Counted from the stretch's first letter, positions 32,732 through 41,638 are shown. The stretch is DNA of 64,000 nucleotides from an uncultured Flavobacteriales bacterium (GCA_943787535.1 CALSMU010000011.1:310001-374000), one strand, 5' to 3'. Translations and numbers: made by a program. The notes: generated by a model not told the origin, from the sequence alone.

Positions 32732-35700
32732 TTAATTGAATTTAATTATTCTCTTTTGGATTTGTTTACCACCAATTTCAACCTTAAGTATATAAGATCC
32801 ATTTGCTTTGTCAATAATATCAACTTCAAATAGTTTGTTCCCTTTCTCATAAGTTTTATATATTAATCTACCGCACAAATCATATACACTTAAAGTAATT
32901 TCTTTATCAAACTCTCTATTTAGTGCCACATTGAATAAGCCATTAGTAGGGTTTGGGAATACGTTGAATTGAATATCAATGTTTTCTTTCAATCCAACAA
33001 AAGAGTTCACCAGAATATCAGTTAATGTGGTTGTACATCCATTTAAATCAGTAATTGTTACGGAATACAAGCCGCCAACCAAACCGTTTATATTTTGTGA
33101 ATTGGAAGAAAATCCTCCAGGTCCTGTCCAAGAATATGTATAATTAGGAGTTCCGCCAGAAACCGTAAGGTTAATTGCTCCGTCATTTCCAACAGTCTCG
33201 TCTGTTACAGATGATGCCCCGCTTAAAGCCAATGGGTCAGTTATCGTTCCGTTTACTTCGCCGGTACATCCGTTTATATCTGTTATTGAAATTGTATAGG
33301 GGCCAGCTGCTAAACCAGAAAATGTATTTATAGGTTGGGTTGTTATTCCACCGTCTATACTATATAGAAAAGGAGCAGTTCCGTTTGTGGTTAACACCTC
33401 AATAGATCCATCAGATAGTCCGTTACAAGAAATGTTTGTTACTTGAGCAGTTCCTATCACCCCGGTTCCAATTGTAATCGTTACGTTTTCAGTTGTTTGG
33501 CAATTGTTGACGTCACTAACCGTTACACAATATGTACTAGCAGCTAAACCGCTAAAAATTTCACTGGTTTGAAATGTTGCTCCACAGTCAATAGAATATA
33601 AGTATGGAGAGGTTCCTCCAGAGGTAATACAAGAAATTTGTCCATCTGTTGTATTCTGACAGGTTTGATCCACAGAAGATATGTTTGTGCTTAACAATTC
33701 CGGCTCAGTTATATTTAATGAAATTGTATTGGAGCAAGATGAATTGTCGCTAACGGTAACTGTATAATTTCCAGCATCCAGACCAGTAAATATACCAGAA
33801 TTTTGTGGTCCACTACCAATATCATAAGTAAACGGTCCATTTCCACCTACAACAGATATTTCTGCGTTCCCTGAGGCATCTCCGTTACAAAGTAGATTGT
33901 TATGTGTTTCAGAAAGGGACCCATCACATGGAGATGCAAGGCAGAAGTTGCTTGTGTCTGAATCGTAATTTAGAGTTGTCATTTGTGTTAAAACCGCTCC
34001 AGAACTATCTGTTAAAACCCAATCTCCGTCGATTGCACAATTTGAGGATATACCATCCATGCCATCTCCATAATCATCGTACATAATAATGTCATAACAT
34101 CCATAGGCTAAACAAAGGTTTTCCGTAATTACTGTCTCATTTCCATAAGCTCCAGCATCTCCTGCGCCTGCCCCTTGCGCACCTCCTGGAGGAATGCCTG
34201 TCGAATTTCCGCCAGAAGCTACAACTGTAGTTGATCCCGCATTTACAATTTCCCAATATGTTTCATACCCCCAACAGTCTGTACTGATTGTTAAATTAGC
34301 GGGAACACCACCAATTGTGGCATTAAAATTAACTAATGCTGCATCGTTAGCAGGGTTTGTGTCGGCTGTTCCATTTGGATTGGAGCTAGTTGCATTAAAT
34401 ACATGAGGTCCAGCTGTAACTGTCATGTTCGGAAGTGTTATTGTTTCGCTCGCATTCGAAACTAAATTACCTGTCCAAGAATAAGTCAAATTGGTTCCCC
34501 CGTCAACGTTATATAGTATAGTTGCAGATGTTAATGCATTCATTCCAGCATTTTTTAATGTCACAACTGGGTCAAAATTGTCTCCACATAACTCTGCAGT
34601 AGGAGATGCAATTCCTTGGATACTTGCATCGTCAACCGTTGTAACGGCGTTTGGATCCCATCCATCATTGATTATAGTTGTTCCACCGCAAGATACAGGG
34701 TCTAAATAATCCCCTATACCAAGGCCCCAGGAAACTCCTAAACGACCATAATAGTCGTATCCATTAGCCGATGTTCCTTGGCAAGCAGCAGATCCCCCAT
34801 ACAATTGTCCAATGATTCTTCCATTTTGATCAAATAACGGAGATCCTGAAGAACCAGGTTCTGTAACTCCTTCATCCCATGCATCCATGTACCAAACCGC
34901 AGCTCCGGCGGCATTTGCATGGTGAATATTATCTGCTCCACCATTTTCATAAGCACGACAAATTTTCTTGATATCGCCCGATGGATGATGAATTCCAGTT
35001 ACTGCGTTCACTGCACTTTCTGTATCATCGTTGCTCCATCCTGCATAGAATAGATTCCAGTTTGTGGCATCTGTGACAGTCATGTTGTCCAATAGTAATA
35101 GTGCATGGTCAGCTTGAGTCCCGCTCACGAGAATTGTTGCGCCGGTTAACGTTGTTTGGTCATAATTAGATGAATTATTAAAGGAAGTTGGTGTATTTGC
35201 TGTTGTTGCACAAGACATTCCCGGATCTCCTTCAGGCACATCCCAATTGAAACGGAATAACCAGTTTCCTGTGCCTCCGCCTAGACAGTGATTAGCTGTT
35301 AGAAAATAAGGTGTTCCATCATTACAAGAGTTGTTGATTAATGCACCAGTACAAATACCACTTCCATTAGTAACAATCATTGCAACAGAGCGAATTTGAT
35401 CGTCCCATGCACTCAATCCTCCAACGTATGGATCAACAGGACAACGTGCATCATAGTTACAATCACCTGAACTATTCAATGCTTTCTCAAGGCTCTTTTG
35501 AATGATGTTCAAACTTCTATATCCATGTGTTACACCATTGATTGTGAATTCACCTTGCCCTCTAACTGTTGCGGGTTCGAAATATTCCACTACAATGTGA
35601 TCACCATGAACTAGATCTGTGCCTAGTTCACCACTTGGATGATTGTTGCGCGATGTATAAGCTCCAACTGTATGTGTCTTGCCTTTGTCATATAAATAAA

Positions 35701-36070
35701 GATATGCTCCTTCTGGAAAATGGACATTTTCTAATGTTAAGTTAATTGTAAGTGCTCCTGAAGCAACAATTTCAGTTCTCCAAATACGGTTTCCATTTGG
35801 AAGGTCTGTCCAGACTCCAGCGTTTTGTAAATTTATATTCGTTTCATATTTATACCCAAATCGCCAAGGCGCATTCTTTAATGGATCATTTAGTGCATCT
35901 TCTGCGTCAATTAATGACTGGTCAAAACCTGGCATTTCAAAAGCCTGAAGATTTTTACTTAAGTTGAGTTTTGTGTTCCAACTTACGGGATTATTCATGT
36001 CGACGGTTTGCGAAAATGAACTGAACGAAAATAATGTTGCAAAAAAGAATACGTATGTTTTAAGGCGCAT
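32732..36070 (-). CDS. T9SS-secreted trypsin-like serine protease with SprB repeats
   Basis: This 1112-residue multidomain exported protein starts at the ATG at 36070. The order is: signal peptide (ending S-F-S-Q); a propeptide-like beta domain; a lysyl-endopeptidase-like S1 protease (about 210-470) with His in L-T-A-N-H-C, a likely Asp in D-H-A-L-L-L-L-D and Ser in P-G-S-S-G-S-P-L; a CARDB-like adhesion domain (about 480-590); a disulphide-rich domain; and four SprB-type repeats of about 75 residues (about 740-1020). A T9SS type A sorting domain follows (F-P-N-P-T-N-G). The enzyme should be cell-surface or secreted, degrading proteins for nutrition. Paired cysteines in the S1 domain fit a secreted protein. 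Confidence 0.88.
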   Translation of the reverse strand: MRLKTYVFFFATLFSFSSFSQTVDMNNPVSWNTKLNLSKNLQAFEMPGFDQSLIDAEDALNDPLKNAPWRFGYKYETNINLQNAGVWTDLPNGNRIWRTEIVASGALTINLTLENVHFPEGAYLYLYDKGKTHTVGAYTSRNNHPSGELGTDLVHGDHIVVEYFEPATVRGQGEFTINGVTHGYRSLNIIQKSLEKALNSSGDCNYDARCPVDPYVGGLSAWDDQIRSVAMIVTNGSGICTGALINNSCNDGTPYFLTANHCLGGGTGNWLFRFNWDVPEGDPGMSCATTANTPTSFNNSSNYDQTTLTGATILVSGTQADHALLLLDNMTVTDATNWNLFYAGWSNDDTESAVNAVTGIHHPSGDIKKICRAYENGGADNIHHANAAGAAVWYMDAWDEGVTEPGSSGSPLFDQNGRIIGQLYGGSAACQGTSANGYDYYGRLGVSWGLGIGDYLDPVSCGGTTIINDGWDPNAVTTVDDASIQGIASPTAELCGDNFDPVVTLKNAGMNALTSATILYNVDGGTNLTYSWTGNLVSNASETITLPNMTVTAGPHVFNATSSNPNGTADTNPANDAALVNFNATIGGVPANLTISTDCWGYETYWEIVNAGSTTVVASGGNSTGIPPGGAQGAGAGDAGAYGNETVITENLCLAYGCYDIIMYDDYGDGMDGISSNCAIDGDWVLTDSSGAVLTQMTTLNYDSDTSNFCLASPCDGSLSETHNNLLCNGDASGNAEISVVGGNGPFTYDIGSGPQNSGIFTGLDAGNYTVTVSDNSSCSNTISLNITEPELLSTNISSVDQTCQNTTDGQISCITSGGTSPYLYSIDCGATFQTSEIFSGLAASTYCVTVSDVNNCQTTENVTITIGTGVIGTAQVTNISCNGLSDGSIEVLTTNGTAPFLYSIDGGITTQPINTFSGLAAGPYTISITDINGCTGEVNGTITDPLALSGASSVTDETVGNDGAINLTVSGGTPNYTYSWTGPGGFSSNSQNINGLVGGLYSVTITDLNGCTTTLTDILVNSFVGLKENIDIQFNVFPNPTNGLFNVALNREFDKEITLSVYDLCGRLIYKTYEKGNKLFEVDIIDKANGSYILKVEIGGKQIQKRIIKFN

Positions 36071-36333
36071 GCGGTAGTTATTAATTAATAAAATAAACAT
36101 GGGGTACTGGTCAAATTTACCGATTATTTAGCATTTGTCTTTCGTTTTTTAGAAGAAAACACGTACATTATTGGAAAGCTATGCAGCGTATTCAGTGTCT
36201 GTAAATTTTAGCGAATTTCTGAAGTTCAATTAATTCATGCTGATTTATTGAATTGATTGCTAGTTGAATTGGTTGGTTAAGAGAAAAATATAACATAACT
36301 AAATAAGTTTTGGGTTTGTATTTCAATCCTAAA

Positions 36334-36347
36334 ATTTCTATAGAAAT
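36334..36347. promoter_or_regulatory. 14-bp perfect palindrome upstream of pyrR
   Basis: ATTTCTATAGAAAT is self-complementary over all 14 bases. It lies 25 nt upstream of the TACATTTG -7 box, that is next to the expected -33 region. It is a candidate operator for pyrimidine or another control of pyrRB. Confidence 0.4.
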
Positions 36348-36372
36348 GGGTTCAATTTATAATTATTACGAT

Positions 36373-36380
36373 TACATTTG
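36373..36380 (+). promoter_or_regulatory. Putative -7 box of the pyrRB promoter
   Basis: TACATTTG matches TAnnTTTG exactly and ends 16 nt before the pyrR ATG. The predicted mRNA leader is about 10 nt. Confidence 0.5.
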
Positions 36381-36396
36381 CATAATTGAAAATTAA

Positions 36397-36945
36397 ATGA
36401 AGCCGACCGTAATTGTAAATAGCCAACAATTTCAACTGACTATAACTCGGCTTTCCCATCAATTAATTGAAAATCACAATGACTTTAGTAATTCTGCTAT
36501 AGTAGGCTTGCAGCCCCGTGGAATTTATTTAGCAAATAGACTTCAGCAGGAATTGAAAAAAATTACTGGAATTGAGGTGCTTACTGGAGCACTAGATATT
36601 ACATTTTACCGAGATGATTTTGGAAGAGGAGATCAACCGTTGATTCCAAGTGTTACTAACTTAGATTTTTCGATTGAAAACAAGAAAGTCATTCTAGTTG
36701 ATGATGTCTTGTATACTGCCAGAACTGTCAGATCAGGATTAGATGCGTTGATGTCATTCGGGCGTCCAGCAGAAGTTGAATTAATGACATTTATAGATAG
36801 AAGGTTTAGTAGACACATACCAATACAAGCAAATTATGTTGGACAGTCCGTTGATTCGATTGAAACAGAAAAGGTAGCAGTGAATTGGAAGGAAACAGAA
36901 GGGGTAGATGAAGTAATTCTTTATACAACTATTGAAAATGATTAA
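36397..36945 (+). CDS. pyrR: PyrR, pyrimidine operon regulator / uracil phosphoribosyltransferase
   Basis: This 182-residue phosphoribosyltransferase has the PRPP-binding motif V-I-L-V-D-D-V-L-Y-T-A-R-T-V-R-S at about 98-113. It also has the PyrR-specific L-Q-P-R-G and the D-R-R-F-S-R-H basic segment. It makes UMP from uracil and PRPP. In Bacillus it also binds the pyr mRNA leader to cause attenuation. Here no leader of useful length or attenuator hairpin is visible, so only the enzymatic role, or DNA-level control, is supported. The pyrB start codon lies inside the last codons of pyrR, an 8-nt overlap that implies coupled translation. Confidence 0.92.
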   Translation: MKPTVIVNSQQFQLTITRLSHQLIENHNDFSNSAIVGLQPRGIYLANRLQQELKKITGIEVLTGALDITFYRDDFGRGDQPLIPSVTNLDFSIENKKVILVDDVLYTARTVRSGLDALMSFGRPAEVELMTFIDRRFSRHIPIQANYVGQSVDSIETEKVAVNWKETEGVDEVILYTTIEND

Positions 36946-37876
36946 AGACTTAAGTGTAGATCACCTATTGGGTATAAAACAGCTTACAGCTGAGGATATT
37001 GAAATTATTTTCGAAACAGCGGATAGTTTTAAGAAAATAATTAATCGACCAATAAAAAAAGTCCCTACACTTAGAGATATTACCATTGCCAATTTATTCT
37101 TCGAGAATTCAACAAGAACAAGACTTTCATTCGAATTAGCAGAGAAAAGACTTTCGGCAGATGTTGTAAATTTTTCGGCCAGTTCATCTAGTGTTTCGAA
37201 GGGAGAAACTTTAATTGATACTGTAAATAATATCTTATCTATGAAGGTAGATATGGTAGTGATGCGTCATCCAAATCCTGGAGCACACATATTTTTACAA
37301 AAGCACATTGATGCTAAAATCATTAATGCTGGTGATGGAACGCACGAGCATCCAACACAAGCCCTTTTGGATTCTTATTCTATTCGAGAAAGGCTAGGAG
37401 GGGTGAAAGGAAAAAAGGTAGTTATCGTTGGAGACATAAAGCATTCAAGAGTTGCGATTTCAAATATACATGCCCTTCAAAAACAAGGTGCAGAGGTGAT
37501 GGTTTGCGGTCCTACTACATTAATTCCAAAATACATCTCTTCTATGGGAGTTAAGGTAGAGCATAACCTAAAAAAAGCTTTAGATTGGTGCGATGTGGCA
37601 AATATGCTAAGAATTCAATTGGAAAGACAAGAGATAAAGTACTTTCCGTCTATTAGAGAGTATACTTTGCAATACGGCTTGACAAAAGAGATGTTGGACT
37701 CTTTGAATAAAGAAATTGTAGTAATGCACCCAGGCCCAATAAATAGAGGTGTTGAAATTTCCAGTGAAGTTGCCGACTCCGAACAAGCTATTATTTTAAA
37801 TCAGGTAGAAAACGGAGTAGCAATAAGAATGGCCGTAATTTATCTGTTGGCTTCTAAAATTGACAGAAAGAGTTAA
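36938..37876 (+). CDS. pyrB: Aspartate carbamoyltransferase catalytic subunit
   Basis: This 312-residue enzyme condenses carbamoyl phosphate with L-aspartate in de novo pyrimidine synthesis. The carbamoyl-phosphate motif S-T-R-T-R-L-S-F-E, the motif H-P-T-Q-A-L-L-D and the C-terminal H-P-G-P-I-N-R-G are all intact. ATG 36938 is preferred; a TTG two codons upstream is possible. No pyrI regulatory subunit gene is present, as usual in this phylum. It is cotranscribed with pyrR. No clear terminator follows in the 93-nt gap before the STAS gene. Confidence 0.95.
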   Translation: MIKDLSVDHLLGIKQLTAEDIEIIFETADSFKKIINRPIKKVPTLRDITIANLFFENSTRTRLSFELAEKRLSADVVNFSASSSSVSKGETLIDTVNNILSMKVDMVVMRHPNPGAHIFLQKHIDAKIINAGDGTHEHPTQALLDSYSIRERLGGVKGKKVVIVGDIKHSRVAISNIHALQKQGAEVMVCGPTTLIPKYISSMGVKVEHNLKKALDWCDVANMLRIQLERQEIKYFPSIREYTLQYGLTKEMLDSLNKEIVVMHPGPINRGVEISSEVADSEQAIILNQVENGVAIRMAVIYLLASKIDRKS

Positions 37877-37969
37877 TTAAGAAAGCGTTGTTGATAGTTT
37901 TGTTCTTTTGTTTTCAGATATTTTATTATCTTTAACTTTCTAATTAGCACAACAAACAGAGAATTGAAG

Positions 37970-38344
37970 ATGAGTTTCGAAATTAACAAAGAAGACAGTC
38001 ATGTAGTAATTAAGGTGACTGATGAAAAATTAGACACGATAATAGCACCTAATTTAAAGACCGAACTGGTACTTCTTGATAAAAATGGGTCAACCAATTT
38101 TGTTATTGACCTATCGGATACTAAATACTGTGATTCTTCGGGGTTAAGTGCTTTGTTGGTAGGAAACAGGTTAGCTAAGGCGTCTAATGGATGTTTGGTT
38201 CTTTGTGGATTGCAGCCCAATGTAGAAAAAATGATTGAAATTTCGCAATTACATACTGTTTTAAATATTACTCCGACTTTAAATGAAGCTGTTGATTATC
38301 TTATGATGGTTGCATTAGAAAAAGAGGTTGGTGGCGCAGAATAA
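37970..38344 (+). CDS. STAS domain protein (anti-sigma-factor-antagonist-like)
   Basis: This 124-residue STAS protein has the segment F-V-I-D-L-S-D-T-K-Y-C-D-S-S-G-L-S-A-L-L. This includes the Asp-Ser-Ser-Gly loop in which SpoIIAA/RsbV-type proteins are phosphorylated on serine by a partner kinase. Residues 100-124 form a helix with no further domain. It has no kinase, phosphatase or sigma gene beside it. The only PP2C phosphatase in the window, the Sia-like module at 5-8 kb, could in principle act on it, but this is speculation. A TATCTTTA box at 37927-37934 may be its promoter. ATG 37970 is chosen over a TTG at 37964. Confidence 0.87.
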   Translation: MSFEINKEDSHVVIKVTDEKLDTIIAPNLKTELVLLDKNGSTNFVIDLSDTKYCDSSGLSALLVGNRLAKASNGCLVLCGLQPNVEKMIEISQLHTVLNITPTLNEAVDYLMMVALEKEVGGAE

Positions 38345-38372
38345 TTTAATTAATAATTAAACGAAATATACT

Positions 38373-39140
38373 ATGAAAAAACTTATACTTTCTATTGCTA
38401 CTCTTGTAGCTTTTACATTTTCTGGATACTCTCAATGTACACCAGATCCTCAGTTTACGGTAGGTGGAATATATCCGGATAGTGCAACTGGTTTAGCAAC
38501 TGCTTATGTTGGTGTTGCTTACGATGAAGTAATTACGAATGTAGTTCCTGCAGACACAATAATAGATCTTGGTCTAGGTCCTACATCTGTTCCTTTTGTT
38601 GATGTTACATTAGATAATGTTACCGGATTACCACCAAATTTTACTTACTCATGTAATCCTACTAATTGTGTATTTCCTGGTAATTCTTCAGGATGTGTGA
38701 ATATTTACAGTTCGGTAAACCCTTCGGCATCTGATATAGGAGTTTATCCTCTTGTGATAGATGTTACAGCTACGGTTAGCATTCCCTTCGTAGGAAATCA
38801 ATCGCAACCAACAGTAGTAGATTATTACTTTATTGAAATAGTAGATCAAGGTGGAGTGGGAATTGGAATGTACAATTCTGAATCTTTTGAATTAAAAACA
38901 ATTTATCCGAATCCAGTTGTAGATAATTCCAGAATTCAATTTATTTCTGGTAAAAGCCAACAAGTAACGTTTACTGTAATGAACGTTTTGGGTAAGACAA
39001 TGGTAAATAGAAGTATTACTGCTCAAAGAGGTGTTAATGAATTAACGATTTCCTCTGAAGATTTTTCAAATGGAATTTACTTATACTCAATTACTGCAAA
39101 CGGTAAAACGTCTACAAAAAGAATGATAATTAGAAAATAA
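38373..39140 (+). CDS. Small T9SS-secreted protein of unknown function
   Basis: This 255-residue exported protein has a signal peptide ending G-Y-S-Q and four cysteines spread over a beta-rich middle (residues 22-165). A T9SS type A sorting domain follows (I-Y-P-N-P at about 178, ending I-R-K). The middle region has Ig-like strand spacing but I cannot name a family. It starts 28 nt after the STAS gene and is followed by a strong terminator. It lies between the STAS gene and ribonuclease Z, where it looks like an insertion into a housekeeping cluster. Confidence 0.78.
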   Translation: MKKLILSIATLVAFTFSGYSQCTPDPQFTVGGIYPDSATGLATAYVGVAYDEVITNVVPADTIIDLGLGPTSVPFVDVTLDNVTGLPPNFTYSCNPTNCVFPGNSSGCVNIYSSVNPSASDIGVYPLVIDVTATVSIPFVGNQSQPTVVDYYFIEIVDQGGVGIGMYNSESFELKTIYPNPVVDNSRIQFISGKSQQVTFTVMNVLGKTMVNRSITAQRGVNELTISSEDFSNGIYLYSITANGKTSTKRMIIRK

Positions 39141-39160
39141 AAACTAAATTATTTAAATAA

Positions 39161-39189
39161 AAATCCTGCTTACTAGCAGGATTTTTTTT
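39161..39189 (+). terminator. Intrinsic terminator abutting the rnz start
   Basis: A perfect 10-bp stem (39161-39170, 39175-39184) with the 4-nt loop TACT is followed by eight T ending at 39189. The rnz ATG is at 39193. Confidence 0.85.
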
Positions 39190-39192
39190 GCC

Positions 39193-40110
39193 ATGAAATT
39201 TGATATAACCATATTAGGGTGTGGTAGCGCCACACCAACTTTAGTGCGTAACCCAACTTCTCAGGTGGTAAATATCATGGAGAGGTATATGATGATTGAC
39301 TGTGCTGAAGGAACTCAGCTTCAGCTAAGAAAATACAAAGTAGCATTTCAAAAAATTGACCATATTTTTATTAGTCACTTGCATGGAGATCATTACTTAG
39401 GGTTGGTTGGTTTGATTTCATCTTTTCATTTATTTGGAAGAAATAAAACATTGCATATTTATGGACCAGTAGAATTAGAACGGATAATTTTTGATCAATT
39501 AAAAGCAAGCAACACTTTTTTGTGTTACCAGATTGAATTCCATGCGTTAATAAATAATTCAACTGAATTAATATTTCAAGACAACATCCTAGAGGTCCAT
39601 ACAATCCCTTTAAATCATCGTATTTATTGCAATGGGTTCCTTTTTAAAGAAAAGAAAAAGGAGAGGAGGTTGAGTAAAGAATTAATAACTAAATACAATA
39701 TTCCGGTTGAGATGATGCCTAAATTGAAAAAAGGTGAAGACCCGATAGGTGAAGGATGGGATGATTTAAAAAATAAAGACCTTACTTTACCTGCGCAAAG
39801 ATCTAGATCGTATGCTTTTTGTTCAGATACCAGGTATTCGGAAAGTATTGTCCCATTGATCCAGAATGTGGATGTTCTATACCATGAATCTACATTTCTA
39901 GATGACATGAAGGATAGAGCTAAATCCACTTTTCATTCAACTGCAAAACAAGCGGCAATGATTGCGATAAAGGCAAATGTGAATGAATTATTATTAGGAC
40001 ATTATTCAGCTAGGTATCTCTCTATTGTTGGGTTTGAAAAGGAAGCAAAAGAAGTATTTGCTAATGTTAAGGCGGTTAAAGATGGAGACACAATCAGTAT
40101 TCCTCTTTAA
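39193..40110 (+). CDS. rnz: Ribonuclease Z (tRNA 3' endonuclease)
   Basis: This 305-residue metallo-beta-lactamase-fold nuclease cuts the 3' trailer from tRNA precursors. The zinc motif H-L-H-G-D-H-Y-L-G-L lies at about residues 62-71. Further ligands are in L-N-H-R, F-C-S-D-T-R and L-L-G-H-Y-S-A-R. The family-specific flexible arm (about 150-190, with P-K-L-K-K-G) is present. The start follows an intrinsic terminator by 3 nt and no promoter is visible between, so expression may depend on read-through, or on a promoter inside the hairpin region. Confidence 0.93.
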   Translation: MKFDITILGCGSATPTLVRNPTSQVVNIMERYMMIDCAEGTQLQLRKYKVAFQKIDHIFISHLHGDHYLGLVGLISSFHLFGRNKTLHIYGPVELERIIFDQLKASNTFLCYQIEFHALINNSTELIFQDNILEVHTIPLNHRIYCNGFLFKEKKKERRLSKELITKYNIPVEMMPKLKKGEDPIGEGWDDLKNKDLTLPAQRSRSYAFCSDTRYSESIVPLIQNVDVLYHESTFLDDMKDRAKSTFHSTAKQAAMIAIKANVNELLLGHYSARYLSIVGFEKEAKEVFANVKAVKDGDTISIPL

Positions 40111-40225
40111 ATTCGAACTGTAAATATCTTTTTGTTTAAGTTTTAGATTTGTATTTAATTCAAGATTGGTTTGTATTAGTTATAAGTAGCTACTTTAGAA
40201 GTAAAAAATATTACAATTTATTTTG

Positions 40226-40233
40226 TACATTTG
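40226..40233 (+). promoter_or_regulatory. Putative -7 box of the cold-shock gene
   Basis: TACATTTG is an exact TAnnTTTG match 31 nt before the ATG at 40265. It leaves a leader of about 25 nt with a run of A-rich sequence before the start. Confidence 0.5.
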
Positions 40234-40264
40234 TCTTACAATTAACACATAAACACGAAACTTA

Positions 40265-40717
40265 ATGGCGAGATCGCAAGAGACATTTGGAAAGAAAGAA
40301 AAGGAGAAGAAACGTTTAAAAAAGCGTGAGGAGAAGCTTAAAAAGAAAGCTGAACGTAAAGAAAACTCAAATAAAGGAGGAAGTTTAGATTCGATGATGG
40401 CATATGTTGATGAGTTTGGGAACATCTCTGATACTCCCCCGGATCCAACAGTTAAGAGAGAGGAGGTAGATGCAGAAAGCATTGAACTTGGGGTTCCTAA
40501 GAGAGAGGAAATCGTAATGGATTCGGTTCGAAAAGGAAAGGTTGAATTTTTCAATGATCAGAAAGGATTTGGTTTTATTAAGGAAGAGGGTACTCAAGAA
40601 AAATTCTTTGTACACGTTCACGGTTGTACTGAGGTAATTGTAGAAAACGACAAAGTTTCATTTGAACTGGAACAAGGACTTAAAGGATTAAACTGTGTTC
40701 GCGTTAAAAAGATTTAA
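40265..40717 (+). CDS. Cold-shock domain protein with charged N-terminal extension
   Basis: This 150-residue protein has two parts. Residues 1-40 are packed with lysine and glutamate (K-K-E-K-E-K-K-R-L-K-K-R-E-E), probably a single charged helix. The C-terminal 65 residues form a cold-shock domain with RNP1 K-G-F-G-F-I and RNP2 F-F-V-H-V. The first conserved segment reads K-G-K-V-E-F-F-N. It should bind single-stranded RNA or DNA and may act as an RNA chaperone. The N-terminal extension, common in Bacteroidota, sets it apart from CspA, which is the fold alone. A terminator follows. Confidence 0.88.
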   Translation: MARSQETFGKKEKEKKRLKKREEKLKKKAERKENSNKGGSLDSMMAYVDEFGNISDTPPDPTVKREEVDAESIELGVPKREEIVMDSVRKGKVEFFNDQKGFGFIKEEGTQEKFFVHVHGCTEVIVENDKVSFELEQGLKGLNCVRVKKI

Positions 40718-40741
40718 TCATTACACGAGTTAATATTTTTT

Positions 40742-40769
40742 AAAGACGGACCTAGGTTCGTCTTTTTTT
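40742..40769 (+). terminator. Intrinsic terminator after the cold-shock gene
   Basis: A 9-bp stem (40742-40750, 40757-40765, one G-U pair) around the palindrome CCTAGG is followed by a T-run. It lies 24 nt after the stop. Confidence 0.8.
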
Positions 40770-40861
40770 ATGTCATAGCGCAATGGGTTATTTGCTTGTT
40801 ATATAACAACAAATATTTTTGAACAGCAGAATTTTCTGGGGAATAAGTCTCTTAGTACTAT

Positions 40862-41638
40862 TTAAACGGTCTTGACAAACAAATCTCTATCAAATCGAAT
40901 TCTAGGTCCATAGATTCCATTTTTTGCTCTTTTCCCAACACTTATCGCCATACAAACTCTAGCAGACCTTGGAAGTTCCAGTAAGTCATGAACTCTGTTT
41001 TCATCTAAACCCTCCATGGGGCAGGTGTCGTAACCGTAAGAACGGAATGCTAACATTAAGTTTTGACAAGCTAAAGCAGTTGATTTATGCGCCCAGGACT
41101 GCATGTCAGATTTTGATGCTGGGCCTCGGGGCGTAGGCTTTTTAAGTCCCATAAAATATAAAGCAACTTTTTTAATTGCACCTTTAATACCCAGAGGACC
41201 TTGGTCATATGCTAATGGAACAATTTTCTTGTAATATTGAATAGCCGCCGTCGGTGTTTTGACTTCATCCTGTTTCTCAAAAAAATCTAGCATTAGCTTT
41301 CGAGTTGTTTTCCACATTTCCGGACAAGCAACCGCTACAATAATTTCTGGGGCCGTGGCAGCTGCCGGTTGATTTAAACAATATTTATCCAATAATTTCC
41401 TTTTATCTTTTGATTTTACCCAGTAAAATTGCCAAGGCTGTAAATTCGAGGAGTTGGGAGCTAATAAGGCTAAGTCAATACATTTTTGAATTATTTCTTC
41501 AGGAACAGCCTCATCTGTATAAACTCTACAACTTCTTCTACTATTAACCAATTTGGTGAAATCATCTGAATTCTGATAATCCGATTCTTCGGTGTAATTT
41601 AATTCTGGAATTTTAGAAAATATGTCAACTTTAGCCAT
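40862..41638 (-). CDS. Nitroreductase family flavoprotein
   Basis: This 258-residue FMN-dependent oxidoreductase of the nitroreductase family has R-R-S-C-R-V-Y at about 33-39 and L-L-A-P-N-S-S-N-L-Q-P-W-Q-F. It also has the C-terminal F-R-S-Y-G-Y-D-T-C-P-M-E-G, which lines the flavin site. It should reduce quinones or nitro compounds with NAD(P)H. Its physiological substrate cannot be read. It stands alone between the cold-shock gene and penicillin acylase and no operon partner is apparent. Confidence 0.9.
   Translation of the reverse strand: MAKVDIFSKIPELNYTEESDYQNSDDFTKLVNSRRSCRVYTDEAVPEEIIQKCIDLALLAPNSSNLQPWQFYWVKSKDKRKLLDKYCLNQPAAATAPEIIVAVACPEMWKTTRKLMLDFFEKQDEVKTPTAAIQYYKKIVPLAYDQGPLGIKGAIKKVALYFMGLKKPTPRGPASKSDMQSWAHKSTALACQNLMLAFRSYGYDTCPMEGLDENRVHDLLELPRSARVCMAISVGKRAKNGIYGPRIRFDRDLFVKTV

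Larger units (their letters stand above)
36071..36396. other. 326-nt divergent intergenic region upstream of pyrR
   Basis: No coding frame is credible. The region holds the promoter and palindrome of the pyrRB operon near 36334-36380 and, on the other side, the upstream region of the secreted protease gene. The rest is plain AT-rich sequence in which I see nothing else. Confidence 0.5.

Noticed and set aside
33000..33850. DNA-level tandem repeats in the secreted protease gene
   Set aside because: The four SprB-like units are similar only at the protein level; the nucleotide sequence is not repetitive enough to call a DNA repeat.
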